A DNA stretch of 22,066 nucleotides from Gnetum montanum (taxonomy: Eukaryota > Streptophyta > Gnetopsida > Gnetales > Gnetaceae), in assembly GCA_015680685.1 (NCBI GenBank), contig MNCI01037673.1, positions 372,472 through 394,537 of the forward strand, given 5' to 3'. Below, piece by piece: positions 7,932 to 18,680 of this stretch. The notes beneath the pieces are model-generated. The model saw only the letters and a list, made by a program, of their open reading frames with translations, was not told the DNA's origin and ran no database searches. The first letter of the stretch is position 1. Every line of letters starts with the position of its first letter. The position numbers were made by a program, and so were the translations under genes.

Positions 7932-10789
7932 TCAGACAGTCCCAAGTGACAATGGTTCTTGAGGCTCCAAGGAACCTTTACCAACTTCACACATGAGTGG
8001 TGGTTGAGATGGCTGTGGTTGTCCTGCTACTACTGCAACTTCAAGTGGGAGGTGAAAAGCATCCAATAGTGCTTTCATTCTCTCCTCCTTACTTTTGGGA
8101 TCATGCACTATCAATGTAGCTTCACCAATGTGGGTTAGAATGGGCACATCCCAAGGACATCTGATTGCTAAAAACATCTCCTTTACATTGATGAACTAGA
8201 AAGTGAACTATTTGTATTCGATGTCAAATTCCTTGACTATGTCCTTTAGCTCATGGTAGTCATTCATCCATTTGGGTAGGTTCTCAGTGATTGATCGTTG
8301 ATCTTTGAACCGTGCTCTAAGAACTTTGAGTTTAGAATTTGTAGTCTCAAGCTTCTACTTGGTGTCTTTTTGGTGCTTAAACTTTACCTCGTATAACAAA
8401 TACGAACTAGCCACTTGTTTCTCTAACTCTGACCATGGTCATCTAATATTTAACATTACCAGGTTTGTGTATCAGAGATTGGCCAACTCCATATATTCTA
8501 TCATCTCTTCTATTTGTAGCTTCTTCAAGCGAATCTCCACTTTATTATTGGCATCAATCCCATTAACAATGGGTTGTTAGACTTCTCTTCCATGTTGGAG
8601 TTGCTGGAGAGCTTCATTCATTTTTGCCTTGGCCATTTGAATGTGTTTTTTTTTGAATTCCTTTTGCAAGCCAACTTAGTCTTTGTAGTGATTTTTCACT
8701 TTTTTGAACTTGAGGGCCTTATTCTTCTAGGCAACAATCTTAATGATAAACTTTTGGCTCAAGGAATGCACTTCCTCCATTGATAGATTTGAATTTTCTA
8801 TGGCCAATCTCCTTAATTGAATGTTTACCCTGGAAAGTTACTCCTACTATTGATGAATAAATTCTTGCATTTGGTCCTTTTGAGCATCAACATTACATAG
8901 GCAATGATTCTGTGTTATTAGGATCTCGTTCTCCTAGTGCATCTATGCCAAGTCTTTCTGAATTGAGTATGTTTTTGTTTGAGTTATGGACTGGTTGAAG
9001 ATAGCCATAACTACCTCCTCCTTAGCCTTTTGGAATTGCTCCCAAAGTTATTTGAAAGCTTCATCTTGAGTTATCGTTGGGCTGAGGATCACAAGATCAG
9101 TAAATCGGGCACATAGTTTAGCAACCTCCACAGCCAAGCATTGATTTCATTCTTGAGCCATTTTGAGTTACCCCTTCAAAATAATGCATTTTCCCCTTGT
9201 GTTCAGCAACTTTGATTGGGTTGCAATGATGTCTTCTAAAAAATTAAAGATATCTAGAATCGGTTGCCCAATTCCCACTAGTCGTTCTAGTAACTCTTCC
9301 TGTTGGGCAATGTTTAACTTTCTACTGACCATGCCTATAGATGTCTGCACACCCTGAAGTGCAGATATATTTGGTACAAATTCTACAAGTGCATTTAATG
9401 CTTTAGCTACATGGTCAACAACAACTTCAGCTATTTTTTCCTACCCTTGGTGCGGCATCACTAGGATAGTTGCCCCTTTCCCTTTCCCCAAATGCACCGA
9501 GAAGGTGGCGGTAGTCCTAGAGATTTCTGGGAATCAATGGTGTTGAGATAGTGACACTATCACCTCATGAGCATTAGGATCTAACCTCAAAAATAACTAT
9601 GTTTGTTGGGCAGTGAAAATTGGTCCACCCCTCTCCATATGGCTAATTGTTTGAGCCACCTCATTAAGGTGACTCATCACTCGTCAGTATACTGATAGAT
9701 TTTTCCCACTTGTTCCTACACGTTTCTCTTGTTCTCTCAAGAGCTACTCTCAGATTTTGTGTAGACTCTCAATGGCTATGCAGGCCTTCGATGTTGTTTC
9801 TTGGGTGGGTGGTCGCGATGGCTACCTCTCTTCTTGGGCCATTGCTAGCATCTTCTCTTTCATGATCTTGAATCATAAGGCCAAAGGAGTATGCTTGAGT
9901 GTATCATTAGAGTAGTGAATAATTCCTACCCTTTTGTAGAGTTTTCAAATGAGGCATGAAAAGGGAAAAGTTTTTCTTTCATGTTCATTTTCTTTGAAAC
10001 ACATCTGGATCTCCAAGTAGAGCAGTTGTGAAAGGTTGATAGGATATTTCTTACTTAGAGCAGCACATGCTTGGATGAAGAAGGCAGTTACCTTGCTTGG
10101 CCCCATCATTGGGTTGAGGTGATAGGTCACAATTTTGAAATAGATACACTTCATCAGTGTTAGCACACTGTACTCTTTATGGTCAACCTCATAGCATCAC
10201 TAGGTCCACTCCTGCTTGGCCTTAGGATCACCTTGCATTAATAATTTCGTCAACTATGTTCTAATGTTAGGCAACCCAAGTGCCTATGCAATAGCTTCTG
10301 CCGAGTAGGACACTTGAATGTCCTTGATTTTGATAGTGGACCCTATCTTTCTATTATTCTAGAAGAGGTATGTCTCTCCCATGTACCATTCCCCACTAGA
10401 TGTGATAATTGGCCACATGGGAGAGATTTGTAGTTGTTTCTTGCATCTACTAGAGATTTCTCTAAGAATGGCCTAAAGTTGATCTCTTGAAGAACTATTC
10501 GTTAAATTTCTTGGGACCTAATGATGTCAAGGTAGGCTTGAGTTAAAGTGACTTCAAGCCTCAGCACAGGTCTAGGCACTTCTCCTCATTGTGATTATTC
10601 TGTGGGCACTTCTTCTTCTGGAATTTGTCAAATAGAGTCCACTCTGGGCTCCTCATGAAGAGGTCTCGTTACATGGGTTGCCTCCAACAGTTCTTGGACT
10701 TATTCTTGTTGGCTCCTTCTACCTTTGGGCTACTTCTCCTATGGTTGAAATGGTTCTCCTTCCTATAGGCATTTCTATTTTGGTGCCAT
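7932..10789 (-). pseudogene. ORF3 of element A: plant-transposon-protein-like domain plus coiled coil
   Basis: A degenerate ~950-codon ORF after pol. A likely start is the ATG at 10787-10789 (MAPK, then a stop). After one frame change between about 10500 and 10400, the frame stays open to translation for ~2.45 kb with about 25-30 stops and no frameshift. The N-terminal third carries GEWYMGETYLF, IKIKDIQVSYSAEAIA, ALGLPNIRT, then a helical stretch ending in FPFSCLI near 9950. This pattern recalls the 'putative plant transposon protein' domain found in gypsy ORFs (recalled, not searched). The middle and C-terminal parts are rich in Lys, Glu and Gln (ENSNLSMEEVHSLSQK, KKLQIEEMIEYMELANL) and probably form coiled coils. 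The tail is proline-rich (GQPQPSQPP). No signal peptide or membrane segment suggests an envelope protein. Function is unknown. Confidence 0.68.
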
Positions 10790-11250
10790 CAATAATCACA
10801 ATGAGACCATGGGTTAGTAATCATTGTGTAACATGAAGCAATTGTGATACCTTTATCTCTTAAGGATAGTTACACTTGGCTAAGTTGTAATTATGGCTAA
10901 TTTAATTACTCAAATTATTATTTGATTTATATGTTATCATTAATAAATCATTCTAGAGGTTGTTGGAAGGGTTAACTATTGAAAAAGCTGATGTTTATAT
11001 GTTGTTAAGGTTATTAACCCTTTTAGGGAGTTAGAAAAATTTTCAAAAATTTCCATTGATTTTTCATTGGAAATCTTAAGGTTGTAGCTCCCATGATAAA
11101 GATCTTATCTCTGATAAGTGTAGGATTGAAGAAGAAAATTATTTGGACAAACAGTTGGAAAGTTATGAGCTTTGGAAGGTTTTGGGCTCTAAAAATTTAC
11201 AAAAACTCCCCTTGTGTTATGAGCAAATGACAAAAAATTTCTAAGTGTAT

Positions 11251-11343
11251 GGTGGTATATATAGGATTTTTGCACTGCGTCTATGAGGCCTAGTTGACTA
11301 GGCCTTGTCAACAAGGGAGGCTATGTCATCAAGGCCTTGATGA
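11251..11343 (-). promoter_or_regulatory. U3-like internal promoter upstream of ORF3
   Basis: Minus-strand TATATATA lies at about 11252-11260, some 460 bp before the ORF3 ATG. Upstream of it are a near-palindrome GGCCTAGTTGACTAGGCC (11287-11304), 'ttgtcaacaa' (11305-11314), and a perfect 18-bp palindrome centred on AGGCCT (11326-11343). The LTR U3s of the same element have AGGCCT-centred palindromes upstream of their TATA box, in similar order. Promoter activity is inferred only. Confidence 0.45.
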
Positions 11344-12149
11344 TGTACCCATTGACCACCATTGACTTTGGTGAAACTTGCAAAATACAAAGAATTTTTG
11401 AATGAAATTGGGCTTAAATGAAAGCTCAAAAGGCCAAGAACAGTACAAAAACATGAAAATAGGATGTTGAAGCACATAAATTTGGAAAAATGGAGAAAAT
11501 TTGATTTAGGAGATGAATGAAATAAAAGATTAAGGAGCGCTAAGCGGAATACATAATGGAATATGTGAAAGATAGGATTGTAGCAATGTCAAAAGTAAGG
11601 AACCTTAACTAACCAAACCAAGAGCTATGCAAGTTGGTCCTTCCCATTGCAGGCTCATGCCATTTTTTGCTCTTTTATAACCTTAATTGAAGAGTCCATG
11701 GACCTCATAGTCAATTTAATGATTATGAAAAGTTAAGGACAAACTAGGAAGAATCTATCCAAGAATTCCAACACATTAGACCAAGACATAGCACATAACA
11801 TAGAACACAGTAGTGAGGTGAGTTATGGTAGCATGGATGAATGATAAAGAAGGTGGAATGGAGTTTTGAATTAAGGTCATAAGATGTCCCTTATGGAATT
11901 TGTGTTTAAAATGACCTGGGAAGATCTATCCTTAGTCCAAACCAAAACCATATGCTTTTAGTGACTTCGAATCACCACTCTAAGACCGATCCACCCAGAC
12001 AAGACATAAGAGTGCTTTTACAAAACAACCATCATTCCATAAAGACGAGAAAAGAGAAGTAGGAAGTGAGAGAGAGGGCCTTAGTTAGAGGGGACCTTTA
12101 GGCACAGGTGCATGTTTTTCTAGTCCTATAACTAGTGCTTATAGCCTAT

Positions 12150-12323
12150 TTATTTGTCCAAGGGGTGTGCTTTGAATTTCCATTATTTTTTTAAATGGGA
12201 ACTAGACCATGCAAGGAATTATTCGTTTATTGTGTTTAAGGGATGTGCTTTGAATTCCCATCATTTTTTTGAATTTTTTTAAATTTTTGGATGGGAACCA
12301 CACTATGCAAAGACTTTATTTGA
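12150..12323 (+). repeat. Diverged tandem duplication in the pol-ORF3 spacer
   Basis: Two units, ~12150-12226 and ~12227-12323, share 'aagggNtgtgctttgaattNccat', 'attttttt', 'atgggaac', 'a.catgcaa' and a flanking 'tttatt'. The second is longer through extra T-rich sequence. Confidence 0.55.
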
Positions 12324-12869
12324 CTTCCTATCAGTGGTTGGTATGGAATGGTAAGAAATTCGTGAAAAACACTTAAGCACTCAAGTAAGTAGAAGAGTAT
12401 AGAGAGTATTGAATCCCCTTGAAGTCAAACCTTGTACAAACCTTTGAATCTTTCCTAATTCTGGAACTACTAAGGTTACCAATTGATTAAAAGTTTCTTT
12501 AATGGAAGGAACCTCAAATTCCCATAACAAGAAAAACCATAGAGTTTATTGGATGGGTGAATGGCGTGGACTTACTACCTATTTCATGAAAAATAAACCA
12601 TGTCAAAGTCATTAAACATCAAAATTTAAACATAAAAACCAAACATCAACAATCACAACATTAAGCACAAACCATCATTAGTAAGTAGCAACAGTGGCAC
12701 TATGACTTATGGCAATAAAGTAATTTTATTAGCAAAAATGTGGAAGTATCACACTTGAATCAAAACCAAAAAAAGTAAAATAATTAAGAAAGGTTCAAAG
12801 GTACTAACAATGATGTAAAATTAGAAAAATCTAAAAATTAAAAATTTGTAAAATAAATAACTTGTAAAA

Positions 12870-14156
12870 TCAAAAACATGGAAAACAAAAAAGTAGAAAA
12901 GCTGAGAAGTCATATGGGTAGTTAGCATGGATGGCCATCTCCCCCATGATAGCCTGTCTTGGTTGTAGAAAAGGTCTTACTTGTTGGATGTTGACTAACT
13001 GCTTTTTATTTGGGCTTTTAGGCTTGTAGATCAACATGGCCCCAGAGGGAAAGGTTTGATCAATTATATAAGGTCCTTCCCACAATGTTTGAAATTTTTC
13101 TTTTTGGGATACATGGGTGGGATTCCAGTAGAGAACCTTATCTCCTAGTTAAAGTTTTACCTTTTGTATTCTTAAGTCATGACGTTGCTTTTTGAATGCC
13201 TTAATCAATCTTTCTTTCTATGCTAAACTTAGGTTAAGATTTAGATCACAAGCTATTAAGAGTGTACGAAGCTCTAATTGAATCAAGGGAATTGGAATTT
13301 TTCCATAGACTAACTCATAGGGAGAATAGCCAATATGAAGTTTTCATGTTGAATGATAAGCCCAGAGAGCATCATTAAGTTTTGTGCTCCAATATTTTCT
13401 ATATTTCCTAATAGTACATGTTAATATTTTTTTGATCTCCTGGTTAGTTACCTTTGCTTGACTGTTGGCTTGGGGGTGGTAGGGTGTTGTTAATTTATGT
13501 TCAACCCCCAAGCATTGCATTAACTTTCTAAAAGTGGCACATGAGAAATGAGTTCCATTGTTAGAAATTAGTGAATATGACACTCCAAACCTATTCACAA
13601 TATTTTTTTGTATAAATCTAATAGTAGTGAATAATGTATAATCAGTAATGGTTGCTACTTCTACCCATTTTGTGCAGTAGTTGACTACTATGATAATATA
13701 TGCCTTCTCATTGGACATAGGTGTGATGGGCCTCATAAAGTCAACACCCAATAGATCAAAAGGTTCCAATGGTTGCATCCACAGTTGAGGACCTTCCATG
13801 TGAGTAGTCATCCCCCCATTTCATTGACAACGTTCACAAGATTAAACAAACTAGTGGATGTCCCTGAAGATTGTAGGCCAATAGTATTCTGCCATTAGGA
13901 ACTTTATGGTCGTGTAGCTCCCTGCATAGTGGCCTTCACAAGGCCCTTCATGAGCATCTTAGAGAATTCATAGTTGATCTTCATCAGGGACATACCAATG
14001 AATCAAGCCATTGGCACACACCTTGTAGATGTGTTCATTGATTTTTATGAAGTATTTGACTTGATGAAGAAATTGTTGCTTCTGTCTAAAGTCAAAATCT
14101 TATGGCATCTCCTGAGTGAGAAGGTAGGTGAGGATGCCATTGTACCATGTTGTTTC
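12870..14156 (-). pseudogene. Integrase of element A
   Basis: Ends the pol polyprotein and would insert the cDNA into the genome. One frame covers all of it with about 9-10 stops. It begins WYNGILTYLLTQ; the H2C2 zinc-binding domain follows, with HEGPCEGH (~13931-13954) and CERC (13827-13841) kept. The core has GVDF with its aspartate at ~13740. The second catalytic residue is Asn (ISNNGTHF, ~13550-13570), and the third is Lys where Glu belongs (QAKVTNQE, codon 13452-13454). The C-terminal part has LGDKVLYWNP and WEGPYIID with SGAMLI, as in gypsy integrases. No chromodomain is visible. Two of the three DDE residues are lost, both consistent with G-to-A changes. Confidence 0.92.
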
Positions 14157-14173
14157 TACGGGCTTTTATTTAC

Positions 14174-14735
14174 TTATTTGTCTAGAAACTGATCAGGACG
14201 TAAGCTCTCCTCCTCTTCATTATCCCATCTTAAGTGAGAGAGATGGTTAGCAAGCACATTCTTGGTCTCTTTTCGATCTACCATCATGAGATTGAATTCT
14301 TGCAAGATCACGAGCCATCGTATGACACAAGGGCTCACTGTTGGCTTATTCATGAGGAAGCTAATTTCACTGTAATCCATATGCACAAATACTTTGTAAC
14401 CAATCATATAGTTCCTGAACTTTTCAAGAGTGTACACCATTGCCATTAGTTCTTTCTCTATGGTGGTGTAATTTAACTATGCTCCCACAATGCTTCAGCC
14501 TGTGCAGTGAATGTAGTATGGGTGTTTCTAATCATCCATTTATGTGTGTGAGCACTACTCCCAAGGCATGGTTAGATGCATCTATCATGATGTGGAAAAG
14601 TCTAGACCAGTCTGGTGCTCATAGGATTAATGTTTCTATGAGTTTCTCTTTTAACTGTTGGAATGCATGTTCACATTCCTTGGTCCAGATCTTTCTTTGC
14701 AAGCTCTACCAACAGCTTTGCGATCTTAGATAAAT
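14174..14735 (-). pseudogene. RNase H of element A
   Basis: Degrades the RNA strand during reverse transcription. It starts with the RT-RNaseH linker YQKFIENLSKIAK (~14754) and TKECEHAFQQLKEKL, then APDWSRLFHIMIDASNHALG with the first catalytic Asp at ~14581. After a frame change near 14510 come NYTTIEKELMAMVYTLEKF (the Glu region), FRNYMIG and VFVHMDYSEISFLMNK (the usual HTDH-type region). The end is NVLANHLSHL, where ADALSR is typical. Frame changes occur near 14755, 14690, 14510 and 14165. Inactive. Confidence 0.88.
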
Positions 14736-14754
14736 TCTCTATGAATTTTTGGTA

Positions 14755-15540
14755 GCTCCAAAGGTGGAAAAGTCATCCATGAAGACTTCCACACCACTAC
14801 CTATCTACTGTTGGAAAATACTAAGGACCAAGGGTTGAAATGTTATAGGGGCATTGCACAGATCAAATGGCATCTTATAATATGTAAAAGTCCCCCAAGG
14901 ACTCGTGAATGTTATCTTGGCCTAATCTTCTAGTGCAATTTGGATTTGGTTATAACCACTATAACCATCTAAAAAGCTATAATAATAATGCCTAGATATG
15001 ATGTCCAATACTTGATCCACAAATGATAATGGAAAATGATCTTTAAACGTTGCCATATTCAATAGCCTGAAGTTGATGAAGATCTACCATTTGTCATCCT
15101 TCCTTGGCACAATTATGAGTGGGCTAATCCACTCACTATCCACGATGGAATAGATGAACCCTACCTTGAGGAGTTGTTAAATTTCCTATTTGATGATCTA
15201 TTTCAATTTGGGATTCAGCCATCTCTGCAGCTACCTTCTAGGCTTCATGGATGGGTCAATGTAAATGCAATGTTGGCATATCCTTAGATCAATTCTTGTT
15301 AGCTTAGGATATGACCAAGAAAAAGATATTGAACATTTGTTAACTACCTTTAAAAAATTTTCTTTTTATTTAGGAGCAAGTTTGACATTAATTATGACTG
15401 ATTTACCATTGTTTAGAAATGCATATTTCATACTAGCTAGTAAAGTTCTTAGTTCTAGGGGCTCTTGCTTGAAGTTCTCAAGGATTTCCAACTCTCTCCA
15501 ACAAGTGTCATAATTTTTGTTCAAGAGTTAAAAATGAACT
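14755..15540 (-). pseudogene. Reverse transcriptase of element A, thumb/connection deleted
   Basis: Copies element RNA into DNA. In one frame it shows CIYIDPSMKPRR, LNPKLK, DSEWISPLIIVPRK (~15121), FKDHFPLSFVDQVLD, FLDGYSGYNQI (first catalytic Asp, ~14950), FTSPWGTFTYYKMPF, LCNAPITFQ and FMDDFSTFGA (14772-14783 for FMDD). The Asp triad is therefore intact. Right after FSTFGA the sequence jumps to YQKFIENLSK, omitting the roughly 60-70 residues normally between YMDD and that motif. About 8 stops interrupt the domain. The motifs are closest to Athila/Tat-type RTs. Confidence 0.92.
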
Positions 15541-15699
15541 TATTCAATTTTTTTCATGCCTTCAATATGAGCACATGTTAGGCTCTCAATTGGTTCCATG
15601 CATAATGTGTTGCTATCTGAGTCAACTATTAGCCACTGGATGTCCTCCTATTTTGTGGTTGCTACATACAGACACCTTTGAATATTGCTTTCTTGTGCA

Positions 15700-16406
15700 C
15701 ACTAATTGCATACTTTAATGTGTGTACTTTTGATGGACCAAATCTTTTTCATGCAATTGCACCTGTTATTAATGTACGCGATGCATGGAATACGTTTCTT
15801 CTCTATTTTTCCCAATTCATTTTCTTTGGATATTTCTAGAGATAGGTTCCTTATGCTCATACTTGCATTGACCGTGCTTAACCAAGCTTGTTCCATAATG
15901 ATGGAAAAGTCACTTTTGTAGTTTTCAACCTTAATCATTAGAAAATCAATAGTATAATATCACCCATAAACTATGGTCACAATGTCCTCTACTAATCCCA
16001 AAGGGATAGTAATTTACTGATTTGCTAATTCTAGATGGATGTTGCTCTTCTTGAGAGGTGGTAGGTTCTAGGCCTTGTACATGTCATGGGAGATTAGATT
16101 AACTCCAAAACTAGAGTTAAGAAGAACCTTGCATGGCTTATATCTAACAATCTGCAGGTAAATGAGCAGATTTCCTAGGTTAGATCATTTCATGGGAAGA
16201 TTGCTAGCTTTGATCTAGTTAGAAACAACATGAGTTAGCATTACAGTGTGAATTTTAGGTGGCACTTGATTTGAAGGACACTTAAAGGTATTTAATGTAG
16301 AGGATGAGGGTGTTGGAGATGTAGGACAACTAGCTGGACTAGATTGTGAGGGTTGAAGAGGACTACTAGGTTGGAAGAAGGATCTTTTTCTAGATCGATT
16401 GTCCAA
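15700..16406 (-). pseudogene. Aspartic protease and linker of element A
   Basis: Would cleave the gag-pol polyprotein. The frame is the same as that of RT. The first ~60 residues are Ser/Pro-rich (FFQPSSPLQPSQSSPASCPT). The protease follows: the active-site loop reads LLNSSFGVNLIS (~16089-16126) where LLDSG(A/S)S.NLI is expected, so the catalytic Asp is Asn and the Gly is Ser. Next come LPPLKKSNIHLELANQ, IPLGLVEDIVTIV and FSIIMEQAWLST, matching the (P)..I.LGRPFL-type second half of plant gypsy proteases. About 5 stops. Confidence 0.78.
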
Positions 16407-18100
16407 ACCACTTGGTTGGAAAGCTAGTTATGAATGTACAATCCTCATATCATTTCATTCTTGTGGCTATGGAGATATCTCACCTTGCATGGATGGAGCA
16501 AGAGGTAACTAGGCTGATGGTGGAGGTGTGTGTGCAGATGGATGCATAGGGTGGTATGAATATTGGTTTCTCCCTCTAGTAGATGTTGAATGTGTTCAGT
16601 GGTACTTCGGAGGATAATAGTGATTCTGAAACGAGGTATGACTTGCAGAACTTCTTAGAGAGAGGTTGTTGAACATAGTACTCATATGGATCTAGTTGCC
16701 TATAAGGGTATCGTTGCCTTGGCGGTGGCATTCCCCATGATTGTGGTTAGGACCACTGTTGGTATTGTTCATAAGGTTGTAGAGGAGTCCCACTTAGGTA
16801 GTAAACTTGTTTATTGGTGGAACTACCTTGGATTGCCTTAAGGATAAGGCAATCACCTAGGTGCTTGCTTACATGCTAGTTGAGGATTTAATGCATACAT
16901 CCTAGACTCTTGTAGGTATGAAACCATGGGACAACATCCCTTTGGATGTTTGTATTAATAGATGTCATAATCAATTTCATCATCAGAGTTCATTTCCACA
17001 ACTTCTTCTACTGCTGCAGCTTTGCCCTTACCTCTTTGGTAGGCATGTTTAGCTTCTTTGCACCTTCTATGGTAAGGGAAAAGTTGTTGCCATTCATTTT
17101 TTATGTTTTGTAAGGCACAAACATCATGCAAAGCTTGTAGATGTGTTTACAGATCAAACTTATATCTCCCCCTCAAATCTTGGAATATTGTTCATGTCTA
17201 AGCACTTGATTTGACTATCTTTCATATGCCTAGTTAGAATTTTAACTACCTTTGCAATGTTGAGCATACTTCGAGTTACTAACATAGGTTCATCATCATC
17301 ACTGCATTGATGATGTCGATGATGGTTTCAGCCACCCTTAGGTCTTGGTAGCCTTCACGGTCATTGTTGTCTCATTGGTTACCTTTTCATGATTATTTCA
17401 ATGGTGGCTTCTATGAGAACTGTTAGATGAAGAGGAATGTTTGGAATTGGATGAAGAGGATGGAGAGGAGGATGGACTACCACCTTCATTATGGTGTTCA
17501 TCACCACTTTTTCACTTATTACAATCACCATCCTTAGATCCCTTCCTATTATGATGCTTGCCTGAGTCCCTATCTTGGCTATCACTTTTTCCGGAATCTA
17601 GTTTATGAATAGTGGATTGTAGGTTCAATTTCACACCCTTGTCACTAGTATTAAGGGGTGGAGAATCTTCATGTTGAGAACCTTCAAAGGGAGGATCCTT
17701 ATTGCCATCTTGATTTAGTAGGAATAAGGGGTTAGTGTAATGGTTCCCCTTTGTAGCCTCATGGAGTTTCTCCTAATGTCGATCTCGCATGCATTGTGTT
17801 TCAATTGGATAGTAGTTTTGAGTGTCATATTTATCCACAATGTATTCTTTGTGAAGATATGAGATGTTCAACTTTTTAAGAGTTTTAAGTAGAATCCCTA
17901 GCATAGATCGATCAGGGGGCAAGACAATGTTGCCCTTCATATCACGTCATCACAACTCTTCATCCTAATGTAGGATGAAGGTGAAGTTTGGTACATACTC
18001 ATCTAGATGAGTATATACCACTTTACATTCCTTTGGAACCGATGGTTTGACATCTTCACACTTGTGAGAAGAAGAAGATATTTTGCAGAAAAAAAAAATA
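16407..18100 (-). pseudogene. gag of element A, capsid core deleted
   Basis: Encodes the capsid-forming structural polyprotein. From the PBS side: VVYTHLDEYVPNF, VLPPDRSMLGILLKTLKKLN, then a Ser/His-rich low-complexity tract (SPSSSPSSSSNSKHSSSSNS, ~17440). After a frame change near 17300 come DDEPMLVTRSMLNIAKVV and NIPRFEG, and after another, LQALHDVCALQNIKNEWQQL. At ~17078 the text jumps from WQQLFP to KHAYQRGKGKAAAVEEVVEM, omitting ~630 bp that element B keeps (the retrotransposon-gag core). The end is DIY, YKHPKG and a Pro/Gln/Tyr-rich part (QPYEQYQQW, LDPYEYYVQQ). No CCHC knuckle was seen. No clear start codon. Confidence 0.72.
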
Positions 18101-18220
18101 AGATCATTAGTGTGCCTTTATAATTTTATGTATAGTGAAAATGATATTTACCTCGAGGTTCATACAATGATATTAATGGTATTCACTTAAACCTAAATAG
18201 CGCACATCTCAACAAACAAA

Positions 18221-18240
18221 TTCCCTAGCAATGGCACCAA
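18221..18240 (-). other. Primer binding site (tRNA-Asp type) of element A
   Basis: Minus strand TTGGTGCCATTGCTAGGGAA, directly after the 5' LTR. The tRNA-Asp PBS common in Tat/Athila elements is TGGCGCCGTTGCCGGGGA. The four differences are all C-to-T or G-to-A at CpG positions of that sequence. Confidence 0.85.
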
Positions 18241-18388
18241 TGATGAGCGGTGAGGTACCCCTACACGCAACCATACGAATCACAAATTTTTCACATGTAA
18301 TCTAGTCAAATTCCAATGAATTTATTGTTTCTAGTTCACTAGTCTTCTAGGAAGTGAATCTTGCCTTAAGGTCGATTGTTGTCTTCCC

Positions 18389-18429
18389 AATTACACTTGT
18401 GATGTACACTAATATGGTTAAGTGTAATT
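18389..18429. other. LTR hairpin, 5' LTR copy
   Basis: AATTACACTT (18389-18398) and AAGTGTAATT (18420-18429) are perfect reverse complements around a 21-base loop. It lies in the transcribed part of the LTR, ~148 nt before the PBS. Confidence 0.75.
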
Positions 18430-18613
18430 AAGGCATTTGATTTCTATCATTTTGTGTTTTATAGTTTGGTGTTTAAATGTAGATAAAAGTAATTGGATTA
18501 AATAATTTAAATTAACTAATTAACTAATTAACTAGCATTTAACTAATCCTAACATAAGCATTTGATCTCGCTTTCTGTGCATGTCCTGAACCCACATATC
18601 CATTGCTAGGCAT

Positions 18614-18680
18614 CCAAGCATTATGCTACTGGGTGTACCAAGCAATAATGCTACTGGGATTACCAAGCAAATACATGTTA
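18614..18680 (+). repeat. ~25-bp tandem motif inside the LTR
   Basis: Two units, 'ccaagcattatgctactggg' + 'tgta' and 'ccaagcaataatgctactgg' + 'gatta', then a partial third. A diverged equivalent is present in the 3' LTR (7118-7180), LTR remnant 2 (~510-560) and, inverted, remnant 4. Confidence 0.6.

Larger units (their letters stand above)
10790..12869. other. Spacer between pol and ORF3 of element A
   Basis: About 2.1 kb with no convincing reading frame on either strand. It contains a minus-strand TATATATA with palindromes just upstream (11251-11343), and a direct repeat at 12150-12323. The palindrome region resembles the LTR U3. Otherwise AT-rich with homopolymer runs. Confidence 0.6.

Noticed and set aside
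8305-9357. Plus-strand open frames at 8305-8580, 8574-8783 and 9163-9357
   Set aside because: They are antisense to ORF3 of element A, whose own frame has protein-like motifs over 2.4 kb; the plus frames show no recognisable domain.
7932-10789. Stop-codon readthrough or an alternative genetic code to explain the many in-frame stops
   Set aside because: Stops of all three kinds occur together with lost catalytic residues, domain deletions and frameshifts in the same element; pseudogene decay explains this better.
7932-10789. Envelope gene, as in Athila-type elements
   Set aside because: No signal peptide, transmembrane helix or cleavage site is visible; the sequence is hydrophilic and coiled-coil-like.
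13974-14733. Plus-strand open frames at 13974-14192, 14234-14449 and 14440-14733
   Set aside because: They are antisense shadows of integrase and RNase H.
17379-17585. 68-codon minus-strand frame in gag
   Set aside because: The Ser/His-rich frame beside it matches the composition and position of element B's gag, so this one is a shadow.
18614-18680. CRISPR-like spaced repeats in the LTR
   Set aside because: Units are contiguous, diverged and few, inside a plant LTR.
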